The notes under the pieces: model-generated
What the model saw: only the letters and a program-made list of their open reading frames with translations
Databases searched by the model: none
What the model was told of the DNA's origin: nothing
NCBI GenBank assembly: GCA_965224225.1
Contig: CBDCZF010000020.1
Coordinates: 62,001 to 126,000 of the forward strand
Length of the DNA stretch: 64,000 bases
Reading direction: 5' to 3'
From: CAJQQK01 sp965224225
Lineage (GTDB): Bacteria; Pseudomonadota; Alphaproteobacteria; Rhizobiales; Hyphomicrobiaceae
Position numbers and translations under genes: made by a program
In this document: positions 1-9,253 of the stretch, in pieces
Layout of the letters: every line of letters starts with the position of its first letter
How positions within the stretch are numbered: position 1 is the first letter of the stretch

Positions 1-1
1 G

Positions 2-901
2 GCCTGGCACTGGTGGAGCAACGTGGTCGCTACATTGGCCCAGCCGGCTGCTCCCCACATCGATGCCGATATACGCCTGTCGACCAAGACGCTGATGTCG
101 GGCAGTCACAAGCTTGGCCCCGCAGCAGCCGCCATATCCTTGAGCGATGGTGTCCTCTCGGCTGATATTGCCGAGATCACGCTGGACAGCGGACGGGCGA
201 CCGGACAGATCTCGGTCGACTTCAATCGCTACATCCCGAAACTTGCCCTGCGCGGCCGGCTCGAGGACATCGAGATGGACAAATGGCTCGACACGCTGAT
301 CGGCCACCCGACGGTGTCCGGCAAGGGCCGTATCGTTGTGGATCTCTCATCGCAAGGCACAAGCATGCTCGAGATCGCCAGCGATCTCAGAGGTGAAATC
401 GGTGCCGATCTCGCCGCGGGCGGCGCGGTTGCCTTGTCGGTCGCCGATCTTGATGCAACTAACCCCAAAAACAGGGCAAGAGCACCGAGCGAGATCGTTG
501 CTCTGTCGAGCAAAGGCTCGACAGTGGTCAAAGAATTGAACCTGTCTTGTGACGTGCGCGACGGGGTGATGCAGATCCGTAAGGGTAATGCCAAACATGC
601 AGCCGGCTCGCTACAGATGGCGGGCCAATATGATCTGGTCCGCAGGGACGTCGACGTGCGGTTACTCTCGTTGCTGAACGCACCTTCGTTCAAGGCGGCC
701 GGTGCCGAGAGCGTGGCAAGCGCCGGATCGAGCTCTGCGCTGGCCGATACACCGACACCGAATGCAACGCTGGTTGTCGCAAAGACCGACCGGCACACGG
801 GCCAGTTGGACGTCGAATTGCACCCGGTGGCCGGCGGCCTGCACGAGTTGCAGCGTCGCCTTGGCACGGCCCATCTCGACCGGCCGCGCCGCGGCTTTTG
901 A
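2..901 (+). CDS. AsmA-family protein, C-terminal part (cut by left edge)
   Basis: The reading frame is open to base 2 with no stop, so the gene starts outside the window; GTG at 23 is only the first internal start codon. The product reads like the C-terminal repeat region of AsmA-type envelope proteins: alternating short beta-strand segments such as LRGRLEDIEMDKWLDTL, then a GxGxIVVDLSSQG stretch and a DLRGEIGADLAAGGAVAL stretch that resembles the conserved AsmA core. AsmA relatives sit at the inner membrane facing the periplasm and are linked to outer-membrane assembly or lipid transport. The C-terminal tail (after about residue 220) is Ala/Ser/Pro-rich and low complexity. The family call is by motif appearance only. 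Confidence 0.6.
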   Translation, partial: AWHWWSNVVATLAQPAAPHIDADIRLSTKTLMSGSHKLGPAAAAISLSDGVLSADIAEITLDSGRATGQISVDFNRYIPKLALRGRLEDIEMDKWLDTLIGHPTVSGKGRIVVDLSSQGTSMLEIASDLRGEIGADLAAGGAVALSVADLDATNPKNRARAPSEIVALSSKGSTVVKELNLSCDVRDGVMQIRKGNAKHAAGSLQMAGQYDLVRRDVDVRLLSLLNAPSFKAAGAESVASAGSSSALADTPTPNATLVVAKTDRHTGQLDVELHPVAGGLHELQRRLGTAHLDRPRRGF

Positions 902-1069
902 CGCCGGCCCCGAATCATCCGCTGATGGCGGCGTATGATCGGCTGAACGGGTTCGCCACAACTTCCTCCAGACCGTTTGATACCGTTGGCATAACGATTG
1001 GCGATGACCGGCGATGTGCGGTCGAATTGCTGCGCATGAGTTTAGTTGAACATTGAACAGGGGGTCGAT

Positions 1070-2599
1070 GTGACTGGAACGACGAGGGCGATTCTTGCGG
1101 CGGCCATTGGCTCGGCCTTGCTTCTGTCCGCCACCGCCTTCTGGGCGCCGGCCATGGCCCAGACCGCACCTGAAACCACAGTAGCGCCGGAAACCGTGGA
1201 CGGGCAGAACCCTCTACCCCCAGGACGCGAGGCCGAAGGACCGTCTTCGGATGGAGCCGAAGTTCCGCTGGAAGCCGCCGATGCCGGAACCACTCGTCGC
1301 GGGGATGCAATCGAGCAGAAAGAACAGGCAGACGGCAGCCCCGGCGAACCGGTCATAGGTCCATCCAAGACCACGGCCGCACAAGATGCACAGGCTATGC
1401 CCAACGAAGCGAAGCCGGCTGATCGTGATGAACTAGCCAAACGCCCAGAACCCACTCCTGAACCCACTCGTGAACCCACTCCTGAACCACCGCCGCAACC
1501 GGCAGCCGGGCCCGTGCGCCCGCGCCTGATCATCAGCTCCTGGCCCGGTGCCTACGGCGAAGCACAGAGCAGAGCGGTCATCGCCCCCCTGGCTCGTGAT
1601 CTCGACATCGACATCGACCGGCTCGTGCACACGAAAAGTCCGCCAGAGCCGACGAAATTCGATGTCGCAGAACTCGATCAGTCGGCCTTGCTGACGGCGT
1701 GCAAAGCCGGTCGCCTCGCCAGTCTCGATGACATTGTTTCGAGCGATGACCTGGCAGCACATGCAGGCGACGGCGCAGTTGACATCGACGGTGATTTCAT
1801 CGTGCCCGCGCCGTCCAACTGCGGCGTGCCAACCTTCGCATGGTCGTCGCTGTTGCTTGTCAACTCGGATGCGATGAAACAACTCGTGCAGAGACGCCGG
1901 TTCCGGGAGCCGAACCGCCTCCAGCACTTGTTCGACGTCAAGCGCTATCCGGGCAAGCGCGCACTGATCAGGAATCCGAGGCGGCTGTTGGAAATGGCGC
2001 TGCTCGGCAATGACGTCGGGCGCGACGAGGTTTATGCCCGACTGGCGACACGGGATGGCCAGGACCGGGCATTCGAGATCCTGGACCGGCTTGCCGCCCA
2101 CGTTGTGTGGGTGGATGGCCCGCGCGAGGCGATCCAGACGCTGGACGAAGGCAAGACAACAATGGCGATGACATACAACGGCCGGGCCTTCCGCCGCCTG
2201 ATCGCCGGTCACCTGCAACCGATTTGGGACGGGCATATCATCGATTATGCCGCCTGGGCGATTGCAGCCAATACCAAGCAGCGCGATGCCGCCCGGCAGT
2301 TCGTCCTGGCCGCAACCAGCACTGAGCGGCTGGCCGCCCAGGCACGGCTCTGGCCCTATGGCCCGATGCGCCGCTCGGCACTGCGTCTGGCCCAGCGCCA
2401 TTCATTTCTCGATACCGGGCTAGCGCAGTTTCAGCCAACTGCGCCCGAACGCCTGCAACAAGGCCTGATCCTCGATGCCGCATTCTGGGCAACGCACGGC
2501 GAGGACCTGGACCGGCGGTTCGAGGACTGGCTTGACGGCGTACCGCTCGGCATTCGCGTACCGCTTCCTGGCAAGGCGGAGTTGCAGCCGGGCCAGTAG
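1070..2599 (+). CDS. Periplasmic solute-binding protein with long Pro/Glu-rich linker
   Basis: I chose GTG at 1070 because an AGGGGG ribosome-binding site lies six bases upstream and the protein then begins with a signal peptide: basic start, hydrophobic AILAAAIGSALLLSATAFWA, cleavage near AMAQ. A frame-open TTG at 1046 is less likely. Residues about 32-140 are an acidic, Pro-rich linker containing a short repeat (EPTPEPTREPTPEPPPQP). The remaining ~365 residues resemble type 2 substrate-binding proteins of the spermidine/putrescine or Fe3+ ABC class, opening with LIISSWPGAYGEAQ and later VPTFAWSSLLLVNSDAM and TMAMTYNGRAFRRL. No ABC permease or ATPase is adjacent, so the partner is elsewhere or absent. 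The substrate cannot be predicted. An M15 peptidase converges on it six bases downstream. Confidence 0.7.
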   Translation: MTGTTRAILAAAIGSALLLSATAFWAPAMAQTAPETTVAPETVDGQNPLPPGREAEGPSSDGAEVPLEAADAGTTRRGDAIEQKEQADGSPGEPVIGPSKTTAAQDAQAMPNEAKPADRDELAKRPEPTPEPTREPTPEPPPQPAAGPVRPRLIISSWPGAYGEAQSRAVIAPLARDLDIDIDRLVHTKSPPEPTKFDVAELDQSALLTACKAGRLASLDDIVSSDDLAAHAGDGAVDIDGDFIVPAPSNCGVPTFAWSSLLLVNSDAMKQLVQRRRFREPNRLQHLFDVKRYPGKRALIRNPRRLLEMALLGNDVGRDEVYARLATRDGQDRAFEILDRLAAHVVWVDGPREAIQTLDEGKTTMAMTYNGRAFRRLIAGHLQPIWDGHIIDYAAWAIAANTKQRDAARQFVLAATSTERLAAQARLWPYGPMRRSALRLAQRHSFLDTGLAQFQPTAPERLQQGLILDAAFWATHGEDLDRRFEDWLDGVPLGIRVPLPGKAELQPGQ

Positions 2600-2604
2600 C
2601 ACCG

Positions 2605-3357
2605 TCACCAGTTACGACGCGGCCCGGTATCGATGTGGAACAAGCCGCCGCCGTAGTGCTTGTAGCCGCCGGCAATCCGGCGCAGATAGCGGGCCGCCGC
2701 GCGAACATTGCCAAACACGCGGATGTCCGCTGCCCGCCCGCCCAGATGCCAGGACCTGCGTGCACCACCGACACGACGGTTGCGGCTCCGACTGCGGCAT
2801 GTCGAATTGACCCTTACCCGCCCGAAGTTGCGCGCAACGTAATGAATCGCGGCTTTCAAGCGTCCCGCCAGGCAGCGGCTGCTCGCCACCCACTGAACAC
2901 GCGCACTGCCGCCGGTGACACTCTGCTTGATCCGTGGCTTGCTCTTGGCCGGGGCCGATGCCGGCTGCAGGCTCGCAACCTTAACGCCCGCGGTCCCGGC
3001 CGGCTTTTTGGTGACCGCCTCTTCGCGCTTGTGAACCAGATGACGGGGCAGCCGATTACCCGAAGCACGCTTTCGAACGCGACGGGATTTCTTGTTTGCA
3101 CGAACTCTCGGGCTGGCTTGCCTACTTGCACTAGCCGCTTTGGCCGGCTTTGCAGCGACCGCTGCAGTTTCCCCTTGAGATATGGACGCCGGCTCGACAA
3201 AGCTCGCCCGGTGGAGCACGCCACCCTTCTGCGTCTGATGCGTGTCCTCCGCGATGGCGCTTGTCGCCAATGAACCGGCCAACAGGACACCAGCCATTCC
3301 AAGGCCAAGCGACTTTAGCGGCAACCGGAGTCTCCGGGCCGAAGCAAAACTACGCAT
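2605..3357 (-). CDS. Secreted M15/DUF882-type peptidase-like protein
   Basis: A likely periplasmic peptidoglycan-processing protein. The C-terminal ~100 residues carry the M15 (D-Ala-D-Ala carboxypeptidase-like) zinc-site pattern SWHLGGRAADIRVFGN, then GGGLFHIDTGPRRNW, giving the expected His, Asp and His ligands. The N-terminus is a signal peptide (LPLKSLGLGMAGVLLAGSLATSAIA), followed by a basic low-complexity Lys/Arg/Ala/Pro linker of ~120 residues that could bind the cell wall. ATG at 3357 starts just before the signal peptide; a TTG 36 bases further upstream keeps the frame but adds residues with no homology sense. The gene is convergent with the solute-binding protein. Relatives of this type (YcbK-like) are common in alphaproteobacteria; the substrate is inferred. 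Confidence 0.75.
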   Translation of the reverse strand: MRSFASARRLRLPLKSLGLGMAGVLLAGSLATSAIAEDTHQTQKGGVLHRASFVEPASISQGETAAVAAKPAKAASASRQASPRVRANKKSRRVRKRASGNRLPRHLVHKREEAVTKKPAGTAGVKVASLQPASAPAKSKPRIKQSVTGGSARVQWVASSRCLAGRLKAAIHYVARNFGRVRVNSTCRSRSRNRRVGGARRSWHLGGRAADIRVFGNVRAAARYLRRIAGGYKHYGGGLFHIDTGPRRNW

Positions 3358-3814
3358 TGTACTGATCTGAACTCCCTCGATGTCGGCTCGCAACGCACCA
3401 ACTCAGGTGCGCCTCAGACCCGCTGGCCGGTCAGCCCCGTTACCACAATGACCGGATCATCATTTCGACGGGCGGCGTTTTCGCGAGGGAGTCAGCAATA
3501 ATCAAGTTGCATTTTTGTTATGGTTAACAACATGATACGTGGCATTTATGATCATATTTCTTAGATATCTGCGGGCGCAACTGGCGAAGTACTACTGGGC
3601 ACCGGCCAAATTCTTGGGCGGATTGCCCGGCCCTTGCAGAACGTCAATCTTCGCCTTCTCCAAGACTGGCAAAGATCAGCTGCCCACGATGGCAGCGAGA
3701 TACTCGAAGCTTGAGTTCTTGAGATTGAAGACTATCGAGAGGCACAGCAAGTCTAACGGCTGAATTCAAATCCAACCGCAAATGTGCCAAGTGCGTCGAT
3801 ACTTCGCGCACCGG
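3358..3814. other. Intergenic region, no supported gene
   Basis: About 450 bases between the divergently arranged peptidase gene and the reductase. The stretch near 3490-3560 is distinctly AT-richer than its surroundings and could hold promoters. A 74-codon frame at 3539-3763 on the plus strand has no recognisable domain or ribosome-binding site, and I do not call it a gene. Confidence 0.5.
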
Positions 3815-4744
3815 TCACGACACCTCGAAGCTCGCCTCTTTCGCGCGCAGGATGGCAACCAGTGTCGAGTTGACTGGTGTCGCAATCCCGAGCTTACCGC
3901 CCTCTCGCGGGATGGCGCCGTTGATGTTCTCGATCTCCGCCTTACGCCTTGCCATGTGATCGAGCAGCATCGAGGGACGCGCATTGGGGATCTTCTGGCC
4001 GAACGCTTGCACGTAGGCGACCGGATCGTCGAAATCGAGCGCGATGCCTTTGGCGCGCGCGACGTTGAAGGCCTCGAGCGCACACGCACTCGCAATCGAC
4101 CAGGCATACGGGTCCGCCTGGACCTGGCCAACGGTCAATCCGGAGATCGCGCAAGTGCCTGAATAGGTGCAATTGCAGATCAGTTTTTCCCAGACCATCT
4201 TGTGAATGTCGTCGAAGGTGAGCACCTTGAACGTCCCGGACCGCCAGGTCTCAGCAACGCCTTCGAGGCGCTCGGTCATGCCACCGTCCATCTCGCCGAG
4301 GCGCAGGAACTCCATGCCGTTATGGTGGGCATGGCCCGGCCCCTTCATCGAGGCGCCAAAGCCGCCGACGACACCCATCATAATACGTTGCGAACCGACG
4401 ATACCGGCGACGATATCGGCGCTGCCGAGGCCGTTCTGGATGGTCAGGATCGGCGCGTCGGGCTTGGCGATTTTCAGCGCGGCCTGCGCGGCTGCCTCCA
4501 CGCCGTCGTGTTTGGTTGCGATGATCACCAAATCGGCATCGGCAACCTCGCCCGGGTCCGTGGTTGCACGCAATTTCACGGTGCGATCGCCGCTCGCACC
4601 TTCGACGCGCAAACCTGTTGAATTGATCGTGTCGACGTGATCCTGCCAGGCGTCGATCGCGATCACCTCGTGGCCGCCTTCGTCGGCCAGCAATGCCGCA
4701 TACACCGAGCCCATCGCGCCGACACCGATGATCGCAATTCGCAT
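3815..4744 (-). CDS. Ketopantoate reductase (ApbA/PanE) family oxidoreductase
   Basis: A 309-residue NAD(P)-dependent 2-dehydropantoate 2-reductase family enzyme. The Rossmann motif IGVGAMGSVYAALLA occupies residues 6-20. VIIATKHDGVEAA (about 73-85) and TIQNGLGSADIV (101-112) match the cofactor and substrate strands, and K187 in MVWEKLICNC is in the position of the family's catalytic lysine. Length is normal. The usual Asn-rich segment after that lysine is altered (NCTYSGTCAISG), so the substrate may not be ketopantoate. The gene diverges from the acyl-CoA ligase/otnK operon, and paralogues of this family are often recruited to catabolic 2-hydroxy or 2-keto acid reactions. I infer a role with that operon but cannot prove it. 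Confidence 0.8.
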   Translation of the reverse strand: MRIAIIGVGAMGSVYAALLADEGGHEVIAIDAWQDHVDTINSTGLRVEGASGDRTVKLRATTDPGEVADADLVIIATKHDGVEAAAQAALKIAKPDAPILTIQNGLGSADIVAGIVGSQRIMMGVVGGFGASMKGPGHAHHNGMEFLRLGEMDGGMTERLEGVAETWRSGTFKVLTFDDIHKMVWEKLICNCTYSGTCAISGLTVGQVQADPYAWSIASACALEAFNVARAKGIALDFDDPVAYVQAFGQKIPNARPSMLLDHMARRKAEIENINGAIPREGGKLGIATPVNSTLVAILRAKEASFEVS

Positions 4745-4955
4745 GTTGATCCGTCCTATTTGTGCATTCGTCGATTGCTCGGCATAAGAACACGGTCGGT
4801 TCGAGTGTCAATGCGGCGCAATCCAAGATCATGCATGTCCAGACAATCATCACGGATCAGGTCGTCGACGCCCGCCTCATGCGCTTGCCCGGCACGGCGA
4901 CGAATGGCAATCTCTGGTTCTGGCTGCAGCCCCAATCCGGAGCTGGACAAGTTCC

Positions 4956-6485
4956 ATGAACCTTTCCCATATTCTCGACAGCGTCGCTCGTGCCTGGCCT
5001 GACACGCCAGCCATCGTCGCCGACGGTGCGTCGCTCTCGTATGGTGCGTTCAACGACCAGGTCGCCCGCATTGCCGGCGCCTTGCGAGCACGACATGGAC
5101 TGGCAGCCGGCGATCGTGTCGGCATCGCGATGACCAACGCACCGGAATTCTTTCCCTGCCTGTTCGGTGCCTGGCGGGCGGGACTGACCGCTGTGCCGGT
5201 CAATGCCAAATTGCACGCCCGCGAGATCTCGTGGATCCTCGACAACTGCGAGGCGCGGCTGGCGATTATGACACCAGACATTGCAGCCGGCGTTTCCGAG
5301 GCGGCCAATGCGCCCTGGCCCGACATCATGACAACGGATAGTGCCGACTATGCGCGACTTCTCAGCGGTGACGTACACCCAACAAAAACCGGAGAACCGA
5401 ACGATCCGGCCTGGCTGTTCTACACCAGCGGCACGACCGGTCGGCCCAAGGGCGCGATCCTGACCCATCGCAACCTGTTGTTCGCTGCCCAGGCCTATTA
5501 TGCCGACATCGATGCGCTCGGGCCCGGCGATACCATCGTGCAGGCGGCTCCATTGTCGCATGGGGCGGGCCTCTACGGTATCGCGCATTTATTGAAGGGC
5601 GCACAGAACATCATCTTCAAGGGCTTCGATCCGGGCCAGATCCTCGAGTCATTCGCACGCTACCCGAACGTTTCGATGTTCGCCGCCCCCACGATGATCA
5701 CGCGCCTGCTCAACCATCCCCAGTGCGGCAACTCGGATACCAGCGGTTTGAGGACGATCACCTACGGTGGCGCACCGATGTACGTCGCCGACCTCAAGCA
5801 GGGCCTGGAGAAGCTCGGTCAGCACTTCTATCAGCTCTACGGCCAGGGCGAATCGCCGATGACGATTTCGGGCCTCGACCAGGCAATGCACGCAGATATT
5901 GATCATCCGCGCTACGAGGAACGCCTGGGCAGCGTCGGCGTGCCACGCACCGGGGTTGCTTGCCGTATCGTCGATGCCGACGGCCGCGAGCTGCCGGCCG
6001 GCGAAATCGGGGAGATCGTCACCAAGAGCGACTGCGTCATGGCCGGCTACTGGCAGAACCCGGAAGCCAATGCCGCAGCCCTGCGCGATGGCTGGCTGTG
6101 GACCGGCGACATGGGATCGATCGACGAAGACGGCTTCCTCACTCTCAAGGACCGCTCGAAAGACATGATCATCTCGGGCGGCACCAACATCTATCCACGA
6201 GAGGTCGAGGAGGTTTTGCTGACCCACGGTGGCGTACTCGAATGCGCGGTAATCGGCACGCCGCATCCCGACTGGGGCGAGGAGGTCACTGCCTTTATCG
6301 TGCGCCGGCCAGGCGGCCCAACGGTTGACGATCAAACGCTCGATCGCCTCTGCCTCGACCATATCGCCCGCTTCAAGCGACCCAAGCGCTATCATTTCGT
6401 CGACAACCTGCCCAAGAACAACTACGGCAAGATCCTGAAGACGGAACTGCGACAATGGCCCGACGCCGTGTCGGGCAGCAATTGA
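4956..6485 (+). CDS. AMP-dependent acyl-CoA synthetase/ligase
   Basis: A 509-residue member of the ANL adenylating superfamily, which activates a carboxylic acid as acyl-AMP and then forms the CoA thioester. Motifs seen: the ATP-binding loop FYTSGTTGRPKGAIL (residues 155-169), LYGQGESPMTISG, the substrate-turn GYWQNPEA, WLWTGDMGSIDEDGFLTLKD, the hinge and core RSKDMIISGGTNIYPREVEE, and the C-terminal catalytic lysine in PKNNYGKILK. It resembles medium/long-chain or aryl acyl-CoA ligases more than acetyl-CoA synthetases. It opens an apparent five-gene operon (ligase, otnK, otnC, SDR, GMC) with gaps of 5-45 bases. The acid it activates is not deducible, but the neighbours suggest a hydroxylated or sugar-derived acid. 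Confidence 0.88.
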   Translation: MNLSHILDSVARAWPDTPAIVADGASLSYGAFNDQVARIAGALRARHGLAAGDRVGIAMTNAPEFFPCLFGAWRAGLTAVPVNAKLHAREISWILDNCEARLAIMTPDIAAGVSEAANAPWPDIMTTDSADYARLLSGDVHPTKTGEPNDPAWLFYTSGTTGRPKGAILTHRNLLFAAQAYYADIDALGPGDTIVQAAPLSHGAGLYGIAHLLKGAQNIIFKGFDPGQILESFARYPNVSMFAAPTMITRLLNHPQCGNSDTSGLRTITYGGAPMYVADLKQGLEKLGQHFYQLYGQGESPMTISGLDQAMHADIDHPRYEERLGSVGVPRTGVACRIVDADGRELPAGEIGEIVTKSDCVMAGYWQNPEANAAALRDGWLWTGDMGSIDEDGFLTLKDRSKDMIISGGTNIYPREVEEVLLTHGGVLECAVIGTPHPDWGEEVTAFIVRRPGGPTVDDQTLDRLCLDHIARFKRPKRYHFVDNLPKNNYGKILKTELRQWPDAVSGSN

Positions 6486-6508
6486 GAGAAAACGAGGAGC
6501 TTGACCAG

Positions 6509-7783
6509 GTGCTCTTAGGGTGCATTGCGGACGACATCACCGGCGCAACCGACATGGCGCTGACACTCAAACGATCGGGGTTGCGCACCATTCAGGTCAT
6601 GGGCGTCCCGAAAAGCGCGGATGCATTCGGTGACTTCGATGCAGTGGTCGTCGCCCTCAAGTCACGCACCAACCCAGTGGCCGAGGCCGTCGAATGGTCG
6701 CTTGCAAGTTGCGATGTCCTATTGGCCGGCGGCGCACAGCAGATCTTCTTCAAGTATTGCTCGACGTTCGATTCCACCGACCAAGGCAACATCGGTCCGG
6801 TCGCGGAAGCATTGATCGAGAAGCTCGGCGGTGACGTTGCCTTTGTCTGTCCCGCGTTCCCGACCAACAAGCGCACAATTTACAAAGGCCACTTGTTCGT
6901 TGGCGATCAATTGCTGTCGTCGAGCCCGATGAAAGATCATCCGCTCACCCCGATGCGCGATTCCGACCTGGTGTCTGTGCTTGGCCGGCAGACGAAGCTG
7001 CCGGTCGGCCTGATCGATTACGGCATCGTCGAGCAAGGCGTGAAAGCGATCCGCACGGCAGCCGGCGAAGCGCACACCGACGGCAAGCGCTTTCTCGTCG
7101 TCGATGCGATTTCGGACCGCCATCTCTTCGCGATCGGTGAGGCGGCGGCCGACCACAAACTGATCACCGGCGGTTCGGGCGTCGCGATCGGGCTTGCCGA
7201 CAACTTCGAGCGGGCGGGCCTGCTGACCAAGGCGGCAGCCGATGCACCGATGTCCGCCGCAAGCGGCCGGGCCGCGATCCTGTCTGGCAGTTGTTCGGCG
7301 GCGACGCGTGGCCAGATCAAGGCCGCCAAGGCAGCGGGCATTCCAGCCAAACGGGTCGACGCACTCGAACTCGCCTCGGGCCAGATCAAACCAGACGATT
7401 TCATCCGATTCGCGCGCGAGCAGTCCGGTGACGGTCCGGTGCTGATCTATTCCAGCGATGAACCCGACATTGTCGCCGACGTGCAACGCCAGCTTGGCCG
7501 CGAGCGCGCCGGCAATCTCGTCGAGACGGCGATGGGCGACATTGCCCGGGGGCTCGATGCGGCAGGATTCACCAAATTGATCGTGGCCGGCGGTGAAACC
7601 TCGGGCGCGGTCGTTGCAGCGCTCGGCGTCGACGCGATCGAGATCGGCCCCGAGATCGATCCGGGCGTGCCGTGGACCAAGAGCCTGGACGAGCGCGGCT
7701 TGGTCCTCGCCCTGAAATCAGGGAACTTCGGCGGTGAAACGTTCTTCATCGATGCCTGGGACAAGCTCACGGAGGCGGCATAA
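6509..7783 (+). CDS. otnK: 3-oxo-tetronate kinase (DUF1537 family)
   Basis: A 424-residue four-carbon acid sugar kinase. The N-terminal substrate domain begins LLGCIADDITGATDMALTLK, with the family's ADD-TGA motif, and contains FKYCSTFDSTDQGNIGPV and CPAFPTNKRTIYKGHLFVGD. The C-terminal nucleotide domain shows VAGGETSGAVVAALG and IGPEIDPGVPWTKS. Characterised OtnK enzymes phosphorylate 3-oxo-tetronates at O4, and the adjacent OtnC then decarboxylates the product to dihydroxyacetone phosphate. I chose GTG at 6509 because an ACGAGGAG site lies nine bases upstream; an ATG at 6455 in the same frame would overlap the ligase gene by 31 bases and add 18 residues unlike the family start. The otn stereo-series (D- or L-threonate, D-erythronate) cannot be read from sequence. 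Confidence 0.88.
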   Translation: MLLGCIADDITGATDMALTLKRSGLRTIQVMGVPKSADAFGDFDAVVVALKSRTNPVAEAVEWSLASCDVLLAGGAQQIFFKYCSTFDSTDQGNIGPVAEALIEKLGGDVAFVCPAFPTNKRTIYKGHLFVGDQLLSSSPMKDHPLTPMRDSDLVSVLGRQTKLPVGLIDYGIVEQGVKAIRTAAGEAHTDGKRFLVVDAISDRHLFAIGEAAADHKLITGGSGVAIGLADNFERAGLLTKAAADAPMSAASGRAAILSGSCSAATRGQIKAAKAAGIPAKRVDALELASGQIKPDDFIRFAREQSGDGPVLIYSSDEPDIVADVQRQLGRERAGNLVETAMGDIARGLDAAGFTKLIVAGGETSGAVVAALGVDAIEIGPEIDPGVPWTKSLDERGLVLALKSGNFGGETFFIDAWDKLTEAA

Positions 7784-7788
7784 CGGAC

Positions 7789-8427
7789 ATGTCCGAGGAG
7801 GCAGATCTACGCGAGAAAATCACGGCGACTGCACTGTCGCTCTTCGAACGCGGCCTGACGCACGGCTCTACCGGCAACATTTCCGTGCGCCTCGAGGATG
7901 GTGGCTGGCTGATGACGCCGACCGGCTCCTCGCTCGGCATGCTCGATCCGGCCCGGATCTCGAAGCTCGACCACGCGGGCCGCCATATCGCCGGCGACAA
8001 GCCGACCAAGGAAGCCTTCCTGCACACCACGATGTATGATCAGCGTCCGGCGTCAGGCGCGGTCGTGCATCTCCATTCGACCCATTCCGTCGCCGTCAGT
8101 TGCCTTGCCGAAATCGACCCCGCCAACTGTCTGCCGCCGATCACCGCCTATTATGCAATGCGCATCGGACGCCTGCCGCTAGTGCCTTACTATCCGCCGG
8201 GTGACACGGCACTTGCCGAGGCGGTCGGGGCGCTGGCCGGCAATCACCATGCTGTGCTGCTCGCCAATCACGGCCCCGTCGTTGCCGGCACGACACTTTC
8301 GGCGGCGACTGACGCCATCGAGGAACTCGAGGAAACCGCACGTCTCTACCTGCTGCTACAGGGACGTAATCTGAGCATACTCGGGCCCGAGCAGGTCGCC
8401 GAACTGCAGCGGCTGTTCGCCACCTGA
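7789..8427 (+). CDS. otnC: 3-oxo-tetronate 4-phosphate decarboxylase, class II aldolase fold
   Basis: A 212-residue class II aldolase/adducin-domain protein. Seen: HGSTGNISVRLEDGGWLMTP near residues 25-43, a metal-ligand HLHSTHSVAVSC with the HxH pair, and LLANHGPVVAGTTLSAATDA with the third His. Length and motif order fit OtnC rather than the slightly longer fuculose-phosphate aldolases. It starts six bases after otnK, and a kinase plus class II aldolase-fold pair is the established otnK-otnC arrangement. The predicted product is dihydroxyacetone phosphate plus CO2. Confidence rests on the pairing as much as on the sequence, because the fold alone covers several reactions. Confidence 0.85.
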   Translation: MSEEADLREKITATALSLFERGLTHGSTGNISVRLEDGGWLMTPTGSSLGMLDPARISKLDHAGRHIAGDKPTKEAFLHTTMYDQRPASGAVVHLHSTHSVAVSCLAEIDPANCLPPITAYYAMRIGRLPLVPYYPPGDTALAEAVGALAGNHHAVLLANHGPVVAGTTLSAATDAIEELEETARLYLLLQGRNLSILGPEQVAELQRLFAT

Positions 8428-8471
8428 CGGGCCCGGTCCGACATCGAACACATCCATCACAAGAGGTATCC

Positions 8472-9221
8472 ATGGCCAACAACATTGATCTCAAAGGGCG
8501 CACGGCGGTTGTCACCGGCGGCGCACAAGGCTTCGGCCGCGCTATCGTCGAACGCTTTGCAGCATCGGGTGCTGCCGTCGACATTTGGGACCGCGATGTC
8601 GCCCTCGCCGAAAAGACGGCCGGTGAAATCGGCGGCAAGGTTCGCGTCGTCGAAGTCGATGTCGCCGAGTACGACAGCGTTGAGAAAGCGCGCGATCAAA
8701 GTGTCGCCCACCTTGGCCGCATCGACATCCTGGTCAACAACGCCGGCATTGCCGGGGCCAACGCGACGACCTGGGACACCGCAGTCGACGAGTGGCGCAA
8801 GGTGATGCGCATCAACCTCGACGGACCGTTCCTGTGCTGCAAGGCCGTGGTGCCGGCGATGGTTGCGAACAATTACGGCCGGATCATCAACATCGCCTCG
8901 ATCGCCGGTAAGGAAGGCAACCCCAACGCGGCGCACTATTCAGCCGCGAAAGCCGGCCTGATCGCACTGACCAAGTCGCTCGGCAAGGAACTCGCCGGCT
9001 ACGACATCTCGGTCAATGCCGTCACACCGGCTGCTGCCAAGACCGCGATCTTCGACCAGATCACGCAGGAACATATCGACTACATGCTTGCCAAGATCCC
9101 GCGCCAGCGCTTCGTCAAGGTCGAAGAACTGGCGAGCATGGTTGCCTGGCTCGCCTCCGACGAGTGCTCGTTCACGACGGGTGCCGTATTCGACATCTCG
9201 GGCGGTCGCGCGACGTACTGA
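8472..9221 (+). CDS. Short-chain dehydrogenase/reductase (SDR)
   Basis: A classical 249-residue SDR. The cofactor motif TGGAQGFGRAIVE follows a short strand, INLDGPFLCCKAVVPAM and NNAG lie mid-protein, and the catalytic Ser/Tyr/Lys set is in NIASIAGKEGNPNAAHYSAAKAGL. The Asp after the second beta-strand (DIWDRD) suggests NAD(H) preference. In known threonate and erythronate pathways a dehydrogenase makes the 3-oxo acid that OtnK uses, and I infer that this SDR could fill that role here in place of the usual beta-hydroxyacid dehydrogenase (LtnD/DnlD type). An AAGAGG ribosome-binding site sits just upstream of ATG 8472. Confidence 0.85.
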   Translation: MANNIDLKGRTAVVTGGAQGFGRAIVERFAASGAAVDIWDRDVALAEKTAGEIGGKVRVVEVDVAEYDSVEKARDQSVAHLGRIDILVNNAGIAGANATTWDTAVDEWRKVMRINLDGPFLCCKAVVPAMVANNYGRIINIASIAGKEGNPNAAHYSAAKAGLIALTKSLGKELAGYDISVNAVTPAAAKTAIFDQITQEHIDYMLAKIPRQRFVKVEELASMVAWLASDECSFTTGAVFDISGGRATY

Positions 9222-9253
9222 GGCAGTGCGTTTGGTTGAATGGAGAGACCGGC

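Noticed and set aside
3539..3763. A 74-codon frame in the first intergenic gap
   Set aside because: No ribosome-binding site, no motif and no coding-like base pattern.
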